From Dyella amyloliquefaciens (lineage in GTDB: Bacteria; Pseudomonadota; Gammaproteobacteria; Xanthomonadales; Rhodanobacteraceae): a DNA stretch of 64,000 nt. Location of the stretch: the NCBI RefSeq assembly GCF_004296575.1, contig NZ_SAYT01000005.1, forward strand, positions 558,001 through 622,000, read 5' to 3'. Both the position numbers and the translations under genes were made by a program. Below, one piece after another: positions 10,263 to 19,327 of this stretch (positions are counted from its first letter, which is position 1; each line of letters begins with the position of its first letter). The notes under the pieces were generated by a model, which saw only the letters and a list, made by a program, of their open reading frames with translations, was not told the origin of the DNA and did no database searches.

Positions 10263-12383
10263 TCAGGCGTGGGCGTATCGCGCAGCGCCGCCAATCCAGC
10301 GCATGATCAGCTGTTCGGCCTGCTGCGGGTACTGCGCCAACAGATGCGCACCCACCTCCTGCACGGCGGGCAGCAGGTGCGCGTCACGCGCCAGGTCCGC
10401 GATGCGGAAGCTGAGCTGGCCAGTCTGCCGCGTGCCCAGCACCTCGCCGGGACCGCGCAATTCCAGATCCTTTTCGGCAATGCGAAAGCCATCGTTGGTG
10501 TCGCGCATCACCTGCAGGCGTTCGCGTGCCAGCTGGCCAAGCGGAGGCTGATAAAGCAGCACACAATTGGAGGCGACCGCGCCGCGCCCCACGCGGCCAC
10601 GCAACTGGTGCAGCTGCGCCAGGCCCAGTCGCTCGCTGTTCTCGATCACCATCAGGCTCGCATTGGGCACGTCGACACCCACTTCGATCACCGTGGTGGC
10701 CACCAGCACCGACAGCTCGCCGGCCTTGAACGCATCCATCACCGCCTGCTTTTCCTTGGGCTTCATGCGCCCATGGATCAGGCCGATTCGGCAATCGTCC
10801 AGCGCGGCCGACAGTTCGGCATGCGCCACTTCGGCGGCCTGCGCGCGCAGCTGCTCGGATTCCTCAATCAGCGTGCATACCCAATAGGCCTGCCGCCCCT
10901 CCTGGCAGGCCGCGTGAATGCGTTCGATGACGTCGAAGCGGCGCGCATTGGAGATGGCGATGGTCTGTACCGGCGTGCGACCCGGCGGCAGTTCGTCAAT
11001 GGCAGAGACATCGAGATCCGCATAGGCACTCATGGCCAGCGTGCGCGGAATCGGTGTGGCGGTAAGCACCAACTGGTGCGGCACCAGACCCGTGCCGTGG
11101 TCGGCGCCCTTGTCGCGCAGCGCCAGGCGCTGCTGCACGCCGAAGCGGTGCTGTTCGTCGACGATGACCAGGCCCAGCTGCGCGAACGTGACGCCTTCCT
11201 GCATCAGGGCATGCGTGCCCACGACCACATGTGCGCCAGACGCCACACGCTGCAACGCCTGCTGCCGCGCCTTGCCGGCCACCTTGCCGGCCAGCCACGC
11301 CACTTCGAGGCCCAAGGGCGTGAGCCAGTGGCGGAAATGATGCAGATGCTGCTCCGCCAGCAGCTCGGTCGGCGCCATCAGGGCCACCTGATAACCCGAT
11401 TCCACGGCAGCGACAGCCGCCAACGCAGCAACGATGGTTTTGCCGCTACCCACGTCACCCTGCACGAGCCGCAACATCGGGCTCGACTGCGCGATGTCGG
11501 CGGCAATCTCGGTCGTCACGCGCTGCTGTGCGCCAGTGAGCCCAAACGGAAGGCTCGCGAGTAGACGCTCGCGCAGCGCACCCGTGCCGCGCAGCGACGG
11601 CGCATGCCGGCGACGCACGGCCTCGCGCATGCGCTTGAGGCTGAGGTGCTGGGTCAGAAGCTCCTCGAATGCCAGGCGCTGCTGGGTGGGGTGCCGCCCC
11701 GTGGTGAGTTGGCCGAGATGTGCGTCCGGCGGTGGCCGGTGCACATACAACAGGGCTTCACGCAGTGATGTGAGTCCATGCGCCTTGCATAGCACGGGCG
11801 GAATCAGCTCGAGCTGCGCATCGGGCGGCAGCAACGCCAGCGCCTTGGCGATCACGCCCGCCAGTCGCTTCTGCCCCAACCCCTCGGTCGTGGGATAGAC
11901 GGGCGTGAGCAGCTCATCGACTTCCGCGGGCTCGTCGCCACTCAGTCTCTGGTACTGCGGATGCACCATTTCCAGTCCCTGCGAGCCCTGGCGCACTTCG
12001 CCGTAACAGAGCAGGCGCGTGCCCGGCTGCAGTTGATCGGATTGACTGCGACGGAAATGGAAGAAGCGAAGCACGAGCGTCTGATGCGAATCGTCGCCGA
12101 TCGCCACCTTCAATTGCGGTCGGTAGCGAAAGCCGCGCTCGACCGCCTCAACGACGCCCTCGACCTGCGCGCGCTCGCCCGGTCGCAGATCGGCGATCGC
12201 GGTGACGTGCGTCTTGTCTTCGTAGCGCAGCGGCAGGTGAAACCAGAGATCCTGCACGCGCTCCAGCCCCAGCCGTGACAGTGCCTCGGCCAGCGCCGGC
12301 CCGACGCCGGGCAATGACGCGACCGGCGTGGCGCCGGGATCGGCAGGCGCGATCAGGTTGGGAGAGGTGTTACGCGCGGGCAT
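10263..12383 (-). CDS. recG: ATP-dependent DNA helicase RecG
   Basis: RecG remodels stalled replication forks and Holliday junctions. The 706-residue product has the N-terminal wedge/OB domain (about 10-200). Superfamily 2 helicase motifs follow: Walker A GDVGSGKT near residue 308, the DEQHRFGVQQR form of motif II specific to RecG, TATPIPRT (motif III), and TTVIEVGVDVPNA and HQLRGRVGRG (motifs V and VI). Length is close to the Escherichia coli enzyme. It is 80 nt downstream of ridA in the spoT-ridA-recG run, a neighbourhood shared with other gammaproteobacteria. Confidence 0.97.
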   Translation of the reverse strand: MPARNTSPNLIAPADPGATPVASLPGVGPALAEALSRLGLERVQDLWFHLPLRYEDKTHVTAIADLRPGERAQVEGVVEAVERGFRYRPQLKVAIGDDSHQTLVLRFFHFRRSQSDQLQPGTRLLCYGEVRQGSQGLEMVHPQYQRLSGDEPAEVDELLTPVYPTTEGLGQKRLAGVIAKALALLPPDAQLELIPPVLCKAHGLTSLREALLYVHRPPPDAHLGQLTTGRHPTQQRLAFEELLTQHLSLKRMREAVRRRHAPSLRGTGALRERLLASLPFGLTGAQQRVTTEIAADIAQSSPMLRLVQGDVGSGKTIVAALAAVAAVESGYQVALMAPTELLAEQHLHHFRHWLTPLGLEVAWLAGKVAGKARQQALQRVASGAHVVVGTHALMQEGVTFAQLGLVIVDEQHRFGVQQRLALRDKGADHGTGLVPHQLVLTATPIPRTLAMSAYADLDVSAIDELPPGRTPVQTIAISNARRFDVIERIHAACQEGRQAYWVCTLIEESEQLRAQAAEVAHAELSAALDDCRIGLIHGRMKPKEKQAVMDAFKAGELSVLVATTVIEVGVDVPNASLMVIENSERLGLAQLHQLRGRVGRGAVASNCVLLYQPPLGQLARERLQVMRDTNDGFRIAEKDLELRGPGEVLGTRQTGQLSFRIADLARDAHLLPAVQEVGAHLLAQYPQQAEQLIMRWIGGAARYAHA

Positions 12384-12463
12384 CGGCGAAGCCTAACCGA
12401 GCAGGCGCCTTCCGCGCAGCCGGCAGTACCCTGCCGGCTGTCGGCGCATACGAATGCGTTGAA

Positions 12464-12847
12464 TCAGTCCAGCACCATCACGGCATCCACTTCCACATCG
12501 GCGAGCTTCGGCAGGGCCGACACCTCGATGGTGGAACGGGCCGGGTACGGGGCCTTGAAGTACTCACCCATCACTTCGTTGACGGAAGCGAAGTGGCCAA
12601 GGTTGGTGACGTAGATGCCCACGCGCACGATCTTGTCCATCGAGCCGCCAGCGGCTTCGACCACGGCCTTGAGGTTGTCGAACACGCGACGCGTCTGCAG
12701 CGTGATGTCGCCTTCGACCATCTGACCGGTGGCCGGATCAAGCGGAATCTGGCCGGAGAAGTACACGGTATTGCCGGCGCGCACGGCCTGCGAATACGGG
12801 CCGATGGCGGCCGGTGCCTTGTCGGTGGTGATGATCTGGCGGGACAT
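12464..12847 (-). CDS. ridA: RidA family enamine/imine deaminase
   Basis: Hydrolyses reactive 2-aminoacrylate and related enamines released by PLP enzymes. ATG 12847 is chosen over an in-frame ATG at 12868 because it gives the family start [20 protein letters not shown] and has a GAGG site upstream. The 127-residue product shows GPYSQAV, the [10 protein letters not shown] stretch, and ARSTIEV with the conserved substrate-binding Arg near residue 104. It sits between spoT and recG, probably in one transcript. Confidence 0.93.
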   Translation of the reverse strand: MSRQIITTDKAPAAIGPYSQAVRAGNTVYFSGQIPLDPATGQMVEGDITLQTRRVFDNLKAVVEAAGGSMDKIVRVGIYVTNLGHFASVNEVMGEYFKAPYPARSTIEVSALPKLADVEVDAVMVLD

Positions 12848-12933
12848 GGGAAGGCCTCGTGGTTGCACAGACCCATCAGTCTAGAGCGAGACGCGAACGA
12901 TGAGGAGGGACGGAACGTCCCGGCACCCCTGCC

Positions 12934-15099
12934 TCAGAGCGGATAGCGGTAGGCGCCGCTGACCACGCCGGTGCGGCGCACGCGGCGGATCACCTCGGCC
13001 AGATGCTTGCGGTTCTTCACTTCCAGGGCGAACAGCAGGGTCGCCGCCGCGGCATCGCGCTCGACGTACTCCACGTTCTCGATATTGGAGTTGGCCGCCG
13101 CGATGGCCGCCGCCACCGTGGCGAGCACACCCGGGCGGTTGATGACCTCGATGCGCAGCTCGGCACGGTAGTCGCCCTGTACGTCGCGGTCCCATTCGAT
13201 CGCCACGCAGCGCTCGGGCGACTTGCGCAGCTCCACCACGTTCGGGCATTCCACCCGATGCACCACGATGCCCTTGCCCGACGACAGGTAACCGATGATC
13301 TCGTCGCCCGGCAGCGGATGACAGCAGTTGCCGAAGCTGAGCACGCCGCGCTCGGCACCGGTGATGCGGATCTTCTCCATCGCGTGCGGCGCCGTCTGCA
13401 CGTCGGAGGATTTCTTGCCGCGCGCCGCCACCAGCTGGCTGGCCACGAGGTGCGGCATGCGGTTGCCGAGCGCGATGTCGGACAGCAGCTCTTCCAGGCG
13501 CTTGAGTTTGGCCGTCTCGAGGAACCGGTCCAGCACGGCCGGCGGGATCGCATCCAGACTGGTGCCCAGGGCGTCCAATGCGCGGTCGAGCATGCGATGG
13601 CCGAAGTCCACCGCATCCTCGTGCTGCAGATGCTTCAGGTACTGGCGGATCGCAGTGCGCGCCTTGCCCGTTACCACCGATTCCAGCCACGCCGGGTTCG
13701 GCACCGCGGACGGCGCGGTGATGATCTCCACCAGCTGGCCCGATTCCAGGCGCGTGCGCAGCGGTACCAGCTTCTTGTCCACGCGCGCAGCCACCGCGTG
13801 GTCGCCCACGTCGGTGTGCACGGCGTAGGCGAAGTCCAGCGCCGTCGCGTTGCGTGGCAGGGCCAGGATGTCGCCACGCGGCGTGAACAGATAGACCTCG
13901 TCCGGGAACAGGTCGATCTTGACGTTCTCGATGAACTCCGACGATGAGGCCGTATGCGCCTGGCTGTCGGCCAGCGAGGACAGCCATTCGCGAGCGCGCG
14001 CCTGCGCGCTGTTGGCCGGGCCGGAATCGGTCTTGTACGCCCAGTGCGCCGCCACGCCGCGCTCGGCCACCGAATCCATCTCCGCCGTGCGGATCTGCAC
14101 CTCGATCGGTGCGCCGAACGGCCCAAGCAGCACGGTGTGCAGCGACTGGTAGCCGTTCGCCTTGGGAATGGCGATGAAATCCTTGAAACGACGATCGACC
14201 GGCTTGTAGAGGCTGTGCACGGCGCCGAGCGCCATGTAGCAGGTCATCGCCGAGTCGACCACCACGCGAAAACCGTAGACGTCCATCAACTGCGCGAACG
14301 TCTTGTGCTCGCTGCGCATCTTCGAATAGATGCTCCACGGCGACTTGATGCGCCCCACCACGCGCACCGCGATGTGCTCGGCGGTCAGGCGCGTGGACAG
14401 CGCCGCTTCGATCTTGCCCATCGCCTCGCGCCGGTTGCCCAGCGCGGCGCGGATGCGCTCGCTGATGACGCGGTAACGGTCGGGATAAAGCGCGCGGAAG
14501 CCCAGGTCCTGTAGCTCCGCCTTGAACTTGTTCATGCCCAGGCGCTGCGCAATGGGCGCGTAGATCTCCAGCGTCTCGCGCGCAATGCGGCGACGGGACG
14601 GGGCATCTTTCGCGCCCAGGGTGCGCATGTTGTGCAGGCGGTCGGCCAGCTTGATGAGGATCACGCGCAGGTCGCGCGCCATCGCCAGCAGCATCTTCCG
14701 GAAGCTTTCTGCGTCCGCTTCCTGGCGGCTGGAGAAGCGCATCTTGTCCAGCTTGGTGACGCCGTCGACCAGCTCGGCCACGGTCTCGCCGAACTCGCCG
14801 GAAAGCTCCGTGCGGCTAAGCGCCGTGTCTTCCAGGGTGTCGTGCAGGATCGCCGCGATGATGGTCTCGGCGTCCAGGCCCAGCTCGGCCAGGATGCCGG
14901 CCACGGCCACGGGGTGGGTGATGTAGGGCTCGCCGCTCTTGCGGGCCTGGCCCTCGTGAGCCACGGCACCCACCTGATAGGCGCGCACCACGCGTTCGAC
15001 CTGCGGCTCGGGCAGGTAGGCCACGCGTTCCTTCAGGGCCAGCACGTACGGGGGCAGCGTCGACGTATCCAGGGCAGAGGAGTCCGTGACAGCCGGCAT
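12934..15099 (-). CDS. spoT: Bifunctional (p)ppGpp synthetase/hydrolase SpoT
   Basis: Makes and degrades the stringent-response alarmone (p)ppGpp. The 721-residue product has all four usual parts. The HD hydrolase domain (about 45-200) contains the metal motif HDTLEDT, so hydrolase activity should be intact. The synthetase domain (about 240-350) has the VYGFRVVVDS and KANGYQSLHTV motifs. A TGS domain (about 390-450) includes DEVYLFTPRGDILALP. A C-terminal ACT domain (about 645-720) follows the helical and zinc-finger-like region containing FGNCCHPLPGDEI. It lies 130 nt after rpoZ on the same strand. Confidence 0.96.
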   Translation of the reverse strand: MPAVTDSSALDTSTLPPYVLALKERVAYLPEPQVERVVRAYQVGAVAHEGQARKSGEPYITHPVAVAGILAELGLDAETIIAAILHDTLEDTALSRTELSGEFGETVAELVDGVTKLDKMRFSSRQEADAESFRKMLLAMARDLRVILIKLADRLHNMRTLGAKDAPSRRRIARETLEIYAPIAQRLGMNKFKAELQDLGFRALYPDRYRVISERIRAALGNRREAMGKIEAALSTRLTAEHIAVRVVGRIKSPWSIYSKMRSEHKTFAQLMDVYGFRVVVDSAMTCYMALGAVHSLYKPVDRRFKDFIAIPKANGYQSLHTVLLGPFGAPIEVQIRTAEMDSVAERGVAAHWAYKTDSGPANSAQARAREWLSSLADSQAHTASSSEFIENVKIDLFPDEVYLFTPRGDILALPRNATALDFAYAVHTDVGDHAVAARVDKKLVPLRTRLESGQLVEIITAPSAVPNPAWLESVVTGKARTAIRQYLKHLQHEDAVDFGHRMLDRALDALGTSLDAIPPAVLDRFLETAKLKRLEELLSDIALGNRMPHLVASQLVAARGKKSSDVQTAPHAMEKIRITGAERGVLSFGNCCHPLPGDEIIGYLSSGKGIVVHRVECPNVVELRKSPERCVAIEWDRDVQGDYRAELRIEVINRPGVLATVAAAIAAANSNIENVEYVERDAAAATLLFALEVKNRKHLAEVIRRVRRTGVVSGAYRYPL

Positions 15100-15229
15100 G
15101 GATGTACGGTCCCCGCTCAGGCGACCGCCTCCATGCGTTTGGATGACATCAGGGTGGCGGCTTGTTCCAGACAGCGCAAAACGCCGGACATGCCGGCGCT
15201 CAGGAGGCGCTGTCTACAGCCGCCGTCCA

Positions 15230-15520
15230 TCAGTCGTCTCCGCCCTTGGAGAGGTCGTCGTCCACTTCCGCGGCGGCCCACTCCAGCGCCTCGCGCTCGG
15301 CGCGCTCACGCTCGGCCTTGTCGATCTCGTCGATGGTGGCCTGGTCGATGCGGCGGTCAGCGATTTCGCGCAGCGCCAGCACGGTCGGCTTGTCGTGGTC
15401 GGGATTGACTGCCGGCTCGGCACCCTTGGAGAGCTGGCGGGCGCGCTTGGTCGCCATCAGCACCAGTTCGAAGCGGTTGTCGACTACCTGCAGGCAGTCT
15501 TCGACGGTAATGCGGGCCAT
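15230..15520 (-). CDS. rpoZ: RNA polymerase omega subunit
   Basis: Small subunit that supports assembly of beta' into RNA polymerase and contributes to ppGpp binding. The 96-residue protein begins MARITVEDC and has the conserved [16 protein letters not shown] block and the [11 protein letters not shown] helix. The tail is acidic. An AAGGA ribosome site lies 6 nt before ATG 15520. It precedes spoT. The usual upstream neighbour gmk is not adjacent here but lies about 6 kb away, with the mla genes between. Confidence 0.97.
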   Translation of the reverse strand: MARITVEDCLQVVDNRFELVLMATKRARQLSKGAEPAVNPDHDKPTVLALREIADRRIDQATIDEIDKAERERAEREALEWAAAEVDDDLSKGGDD

Positions 15521-15676
15521 CTGAAATCCTTAGAGAATAAAGCGACTTATCACCTGTCAGTGTAGCCAGCGGCCGCTTTGCTGGCAATGCAGCAAACCGT
15601 AGAATGCGTGGTTCAGCCGGCCTGCAGCCGTTCCCAGAAACACTGCGAGGGCTGTACATAATAAAAAACCAACCAG

Positions 15677-15682
15677 TACAAT
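15677..15682 (+). promoter_or_regulatory. Possible -10 element of the mlaA promoter
   Basis: TACAAT, one base from consensus, lies in an A/T-rich patch (15657-15690) that stands out from the GC-rich surroundings, 31 nt upstream of the mlaA ATG. The -35 is weak. Confidence 0.4.
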
Positions 15683-15713
15683 ATTCTACTTGCCTCCAGG
15701 ACTGTTGCCAGCG

Positions 15714-16550
15714 ATGCCGTCCGCCCTCCTCCCAATCCTCAAGCGCAGCCTTCCCCTGGCTGCGATGACCCTGCTGGCGGGCTGTTCCGTCGCCAAGCCG
15801 CGTACCGACGATCCCCATGAGAAGTTCAACCGGGACATGTACGCGTTCAACGACTCGATGGACAAGGCGATCATCCGGCCGGTCGCGGTGGGCTACCGCA
15901 AGGTGACCAATCCGCCCGTGCGCCGTGCCGTGAGCGACTTCTTCACCAACATCCGCATGCCGATCACGGTTGCCAACGACCTGCTGCAGGCGCGGCCAAT
16001 GCAGGCGGCCCAGAGCACCGGGCGCTTCCTGGTCAACCTGACCCTGGGTATCGGCGGCTTCTTCGACCCGGCCAGCCAGCTGGGCATCCCGCTGCAGGAC
16101 ACCGACTTCGGCATCACCCTGGCGCGCTGGGGCGTGCCGGAGGGTGGCTACCTGGTGCTGCCGTTCATTGGCCCGACCACGGTTCGCGACGTCTGGCGCC
16201 TGCCGGTGGACAGCTATTTCTTCGATCCGCTGAGCTATTACTCGCGCAACCACAGCTTCGAATACGGCCAGGAATACCTGCCCGAGCTGTTCTACCTGGT
16301 GACGCTGCGCTCGCGCGGCATCGATGCCGAGAGCTTCCTGGAGTCGGCCTACGACCCGTACGTGTTCATGCGCGACGCCTACCGCCAGCAGCGCCTGTAC
16401 GAGCTGTACGACGGCAACCCGCCGGCCGACGTCATCGAGCAGATGCAGGGCCTGAAAGACCAGAACTTCGACCCCGATGAACTGCTGGAAGAGCAGCACA
16501 AGTGGGAGAACAAGCAGCCGTCGCAGGAACAGCAGCCGGCCAAGAACTGA
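15714..16550 (+). CDS. mlaA: Outer-membrane phospholipid-removing lipoprotein MlaA (VacJ)
   Basis: MlaA sits in the outer membrane, removes misplaced phospholipids from its outer leaflet and passes them to MlaC. ATG 15714 is preferred to an in-frame TTG at 15690, which has no ribosome site. The 278-residue product has a lipoprotein signal with lipobox LLAGC near residues 20-24. Family blocks follow: DPHEKFNRDMYAFND, NIRMPITVANDLLQ, the glycine-rich channel stretch LGIGGFFDPA and the GPTTVRD motif. A low-complexity Gln/Glu tail ends the protein. It is convergent with the mlaFEDCB operon; the shared terminator lies between. Confidence 0.94.
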   Translation: MPSALLPILKRSLPLAAMTLLAGCSVAKPRTDDPHEKFNRDMYAFNDSMDKAIIRPVAVGYRKVTNPPVRRAVSDFFTNIRMPITVANDLLQARPMQAAQSTGRFLVNLTLGIGGFFDPASQLGIPLQDTDFGITLARWGVPEGGYLVLPFIGPTTVRDVWRLPVDSYFFDPLSYYSRNHSFEYGQEYLPELFYLVTLRSRGIDAESFLESAYDPYVFMRDAYRQQRLYELYDGNPPADVIEQMQGLKDQNFDPDELLEEQHKWENKQPSQEQQPAKN

Positions 16551-16576
16551 GCACGGGCGCGCTGGTCGCAGTCCAA

Positions 16577-16603
16577 AAAAAGGGGCCCCGGAGGCCCCTT
16601 TTT
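16577..16603. terminator. Bidirectional terminator between mlaA and mlaB
   Basis: An 11-bp perfect stem (AAAAAGGGGCC with GGCCCCTTTTT) closes a 5-nt loop, with A and T runs on the two sides. It serves both converging units. Confidence 0.9.
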
Positions 16604-16625
16604 CTTGTCCGGCTTTCGCGGGATC

Positions 16626-16931
16626 TCAGGCTATCAGGCCTTCGACCTCGCACACGCTGGCCAGCAAATGCATGCCTTCAGGCATGTTCCGCACGGTCAG
16701 CGAGCGGCCCCGCTCGGCTGCACCCGACAGTACCGCCAGCACGCAGGCCAGGCCGGCGCTGTCGCTGCGGGTAACGCCCGACAGGTCGATCACGCGGCGA
16801 TCGTCGCGTGCCAGGGCCGCACCGATCACGTCCAGCGCATGCGCGGCATTGGCGAAGGTGAGCACGCCCGACACGCGAACGGCGTCGGGCGCGATGTCAT
16901 CGACCTTCACGGGCGCGGAGGCGTCGCTCAT
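16626..16931 (-). CDS. mlaB: STAS-domain protein MlaB
   Basis: Cytoplasmic STAS-domain protein that binds the ATPase MlaF and is needed for activity of the MlaFEDB complex. The 101-residue product is one STAS domain with the core DLSGVTRSDSAGLA, which carries the conserved Asp-Ser-Ala-Gly loop. The ATG overlaps the mlaC stop by 4 nt. Last gene of the mlaFEDCB operon. Confidence 0.9.
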   Translation of the reverse strand: MSDASAPVKVDDIAPDAVRVSGVLTFANAAHALDVIGAALARDDRRVIDLSGVTRSDSAGLACVLAVLSGAAERGRSLTVRNMPEGMHLLASVCEVEGLIA

Positions 16932-17599
16932 GACTTGCCCTTGGTGTCCTTTTCCATGGTATCCAGCGCCTTCGAGCCCTGGCTTTCCAGGTTGGTGGTC
17001 AGCTGGTCGATGCCGACCTTGCGGATTTCCGCGTCCACCTGGTTGCGGTAGTTGGTGACGTAGGAGATGCCTTCGATGATCACGTCGTAGGCCTTCCAGG
17101 TGCCGTCACTCGACTTGCGGAAGGCGTAATCCACGCCCACGGTCTTGCCGTCGTCCAGCACGACCTGCGTGCGCACCACCGTGCGCTTGTCGTTGAGGTC
17201 GCCGGAGAACGGCAACACCTTCACGCGACCGCGGGTGTAGTTGAGCAGACCTTCCGCATAGCGGTGGGTGATCGAGTTGTAGAACGCCTTGGCGAAGCGC
17301 GCACGCTGCTCGGGCGTGGCCTCGCGGGCATGCTGCCCCAGCACCAGGATCGACGCATAGTCGATGTCGAAGTGCGGCAGGAACACGTCGTCGATCACCG
17401 CGATCAGCTTTTCCTGATCGTTCTTCAGCTGCGCCTGGTGGCCTTCGATGGCACTGGCGAGCTGGTCGGAGATGGCCTGCACCACCTGCTCCGGCTGCTG
17501 CTGGGCGCCGGCCGTGGCAGGGGCGTTCTGGGCGAACGCCGGGGCGGCGATCGCGCTGCCGAAAGCGATGGCGGTGGCAAGAGCCAGGCTACGCAACAT
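16928..17599 (-). CDS. mlaC: Periplasmic phospholipid carrier MlaC
   Basis: MlaC ferries phospholipid between MlaA in the outer membrane and MlaD in the inner membrane. ATG 17599 is chosen because AGGAG lies 8 nt upstream; in-frame ATGs at 17617 and 17656 are less well placed. The 223-residue product has a signal peptide ending in APAFA near residue 23. Family blocks include a QLASAIEG helix region, the stretch FDIDYASILVLGQHAREA, and the C-terminal FRKSSDGTWKAYDVIIEGISYVTNYR, which shapes the lipid pocket. Confidence 0.94.
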   Translation of the reverse strand: MLRSLALATAIAFGSAIAAPAFAQNAPATAGAQQQPEQVVQAISDQLASAIEGHQAQLKNDQEKLIAVIDDVFLPHFDIDYASILVLGQHAREATPEQRARFAKAFYNSITHRYAEGLLNYTRGRVKVLPFSGDLNDKRTVVRTQVVLDDGKTVGVDYAFRKSSDGTWKAYDVIIEGISYVTNYRNQVDAEIRKVGIDQLTTNLESQGSKALDTMEKDTKGKS

Positions 17600-17652
17600 G
17601 GGGAAACTCCTGATCATGATCCATAGGGAATATCGGGACGTGACGTGCCAAC

Positions 17653-18504
17653 TCAATGCTTGGTGTCGCTGTCGGCAGGCTTCTTGTCCGTGGACGAACC
17701 ACTGACCAGGAACTTGCCGATGAGATCTTCGATCTGCAGCGCCGACTGGGTCAGCACGAGCTCGTCACCGTCCTTCAACATGTCCGGCGAACCGCCGGGC
17801 TGGATGGCAACGTACTGCGTGCCGATCAAACCACTGGTGAACACCGCGGCGGCCGAATCGTCCGGAATCTGGCTGTACTTCTTGTCGATGGACAGGCTCA
17901 CTTCAGCATCCAGCTTGACCGGATCCGCCTGTACCGCCTTGACGCTGCCAATGGCCACGCCGGCCATCTTCACCGGGGCACCGACCGACAGTGCGCCGAT
18001 ATTGGTGAAGCGGGCCTTGACCGTATAGCTGCCGGACAGGTTGTCCGCGGCGCCGCCGGCGCCGAAGAACTTGCCCAGCATCTCTTCCAGCTGCTGCGCC
18101 GGGCGCGTCAGCGACAGCGTGCCGCCGTCGGCCAGGGCCTTCTTGGAGCTGCCGTACTGCAGGCCCACGTATTGGTCGCCCAGCAGGCCGCTGGTGAAGA
18201 TGGTGGCGACGGTGTCCTCGGGAATCTTGTCGTAGTGCTGGTCGATGGCCAGCTTCACGTCGGCCGTCTCCTTGCCCGGATCGAGCGTGATCGACTGCAC
18301 CTGGCCCACGCGCACGCCCGCGACCTTCACCGGCGCACGCACCTTGAGCTGGCCGATGTTGGCGAAATGCGCCTCGACGCTATAGCTCGGCCCGCGACTG
18401 GTATTGACCACCGAGGTGGTCTGGGTCGCGAGATAGCCGAGCGTGGCAAAGCCAAGCACGATGAACAGGCCGGTGCCGACGGCGTAGGACGGTCTCTGGC
18501 TCAC
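17653..18504 (-). CDS. mlaD: MCE-domain lipid-binding protein MlaD, with two tandem MCE domains
   Basis: MlaD is the inner-membrane MCE protein that rings the MlaE transporter and binds phospholipid. The start is GTG 18504 with GAGG 8 nt upstream. A membrane helix spans about residues 8-28. Two copies of the MCE domain follow, at about 41-145 and 160-264. Paired motifs make the duplication plain: APVKVAGVRVGQV with APVKMAGVAIGSV, and FTSGLLGDQYVGLQ with FTSGLIGTQYVAIQ. The Escherichia coli MlaD has a single MCE domain and about 183 residues, so this 283-residue form is longer. Operon position between mlaE and mlaC fixes the identity. Confidence 0.93.
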   Translation of the reverse strand: MSQRPSYAVGTGLFIVLGFATLGYLATQTTSVVNTSRGPSYSVEAHFANIGQLKVRAPVKVAGVRVGQVQSITLDPGKETADVKLAIDQHYDKIPEDTVATIFTSGLLGDQYVGLQYGSSKKALADGGTLSLTRPAQQLEEMLGKFFGAGGAADNLSGSYTVKARFTNIGALSVGAPVKMAGVAIGSVKAVQADPVKLDAEVSLSIDKKYSQIPDDSAAAVFTSGLIGTQYVAIQPGGSPDMLKDGDELVLTQSALQIEDLIGKFLVSGSSTDKKPADSDTKH

Positions 18505-18553
18505 GGCACGATCCTCAATGAAAGGTTGATGGTGAATTCGGTCATGGCGGCGC

Positions 18554-19327
18554 TCACATCAGGAAGGCGGTGAGCACGAAGTCGAGCGCCAGGATCGCGA
18601 TCGACGAGGCGACCACGGTACGGGTGGTGGCGTAGGCCACGCCTTCGCTGGTGGGCGGCGTGGTGTAGCCCTGGAAGACGGCGATGAGCGAGACCACGAT
18701 GCCGAACACGAAGCTCTTCCACAGCACGCCGTTGATCACGTCCTTGCCCACCTCGACGGTGGCGGTCATGTTCGACCAGAACGTGCCGTTGTCGATGCCC
18801 AGCCAGCTGACGCCGACCAGGTGGCCGCCAAAGATGCCCATGGCGCAGAACACGCAGCTCAGCAGCGGCATGGCGATCATGCCGGCGAGGAAACGCGGCA
18901 CCGCGACGTAGGCGATCGGATCGACCGCCATCATCTCCATCGCGGCGATCTGGTCGGTGGCGCGCATCAGGCCGATCTCGGCGGTCACTGAGGTACCCGC
19001 GCGGCCGGCGAACAGCAAGGCCGTGACCACCGGACCCAGCTCGCGGTAGATCGCGATGGCGACCACCGTGCCGGTGGCCGAGGTGCCGCCGAAGATGGAC
19101 AGCACGTCATAGAGCTGCAGGCCCAGCACCATGCCCACGAACAGGCCGCAGACCATGATGATGATCAGGCTCATCGCGCCCACGAACCACAGCTGGCGCA
19201 CCGTCTCGCGGTAGTGGCGCAGGCTCTGCGGAATGGCCGCCAGCAGGCGCAGCAGGAACAGGCCGCAATTGCCGATCTGCTCCAGCGAACGCACCACGAT
19301 GTTGTCGCGGCTCATGGTCAGGCTCAT
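18554..19327 (-). CDS. mlaE: ABC-type lipid transporter permease MlaE
   Basis: Inner-membrane permease of the Mla complex. ATG 19327 overlaps the mlaF stop by 4 nt (ATGA) and gives a 257-residue product of the usual size; the open frame upstream of it lies inside mlaF. There are five to six hydrophobic segments (about residues 16-30, 42-70, 90-112, 148-180, 190-205, 230-255). The family core is ELGPVVTALLFAGRAGTSVTAEIGLMRATDQIAAMEMM, which includes the coupling helix. Confidence 0.95.
   Translation of the reverse strand: MSLTMSRDNIVVRSLEQIGNCGLFLLRLLAAIPQSLRHYRETVRQLWFVGAMSLIIIMVCGLFVGMVLGLQLYDVLSIFGGTSATGTVVAIAIYRELGPVVTALLFAGRAGTSVTAEIGLMRATDQIAAMEMMAVDPIAYVAVPRFLAGMIAMPLLSCVFCAMGIFGGHLVGVSWLGIDNGTFWSNMTATVEVGKDVINGVLWKSFVFGIVVSLIAVFQGYTTPPTSEGVAYATTRTVVASSIAILALDFVLTAFLM

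Noticed and set aside
12881-14338. 485-codon open frame in another frame of the spoT region
   Set aside because: SpoT occupies the same DNA with intact HD, synthetase, TGS and ACT domains. The alternative product has no recognisable motif.
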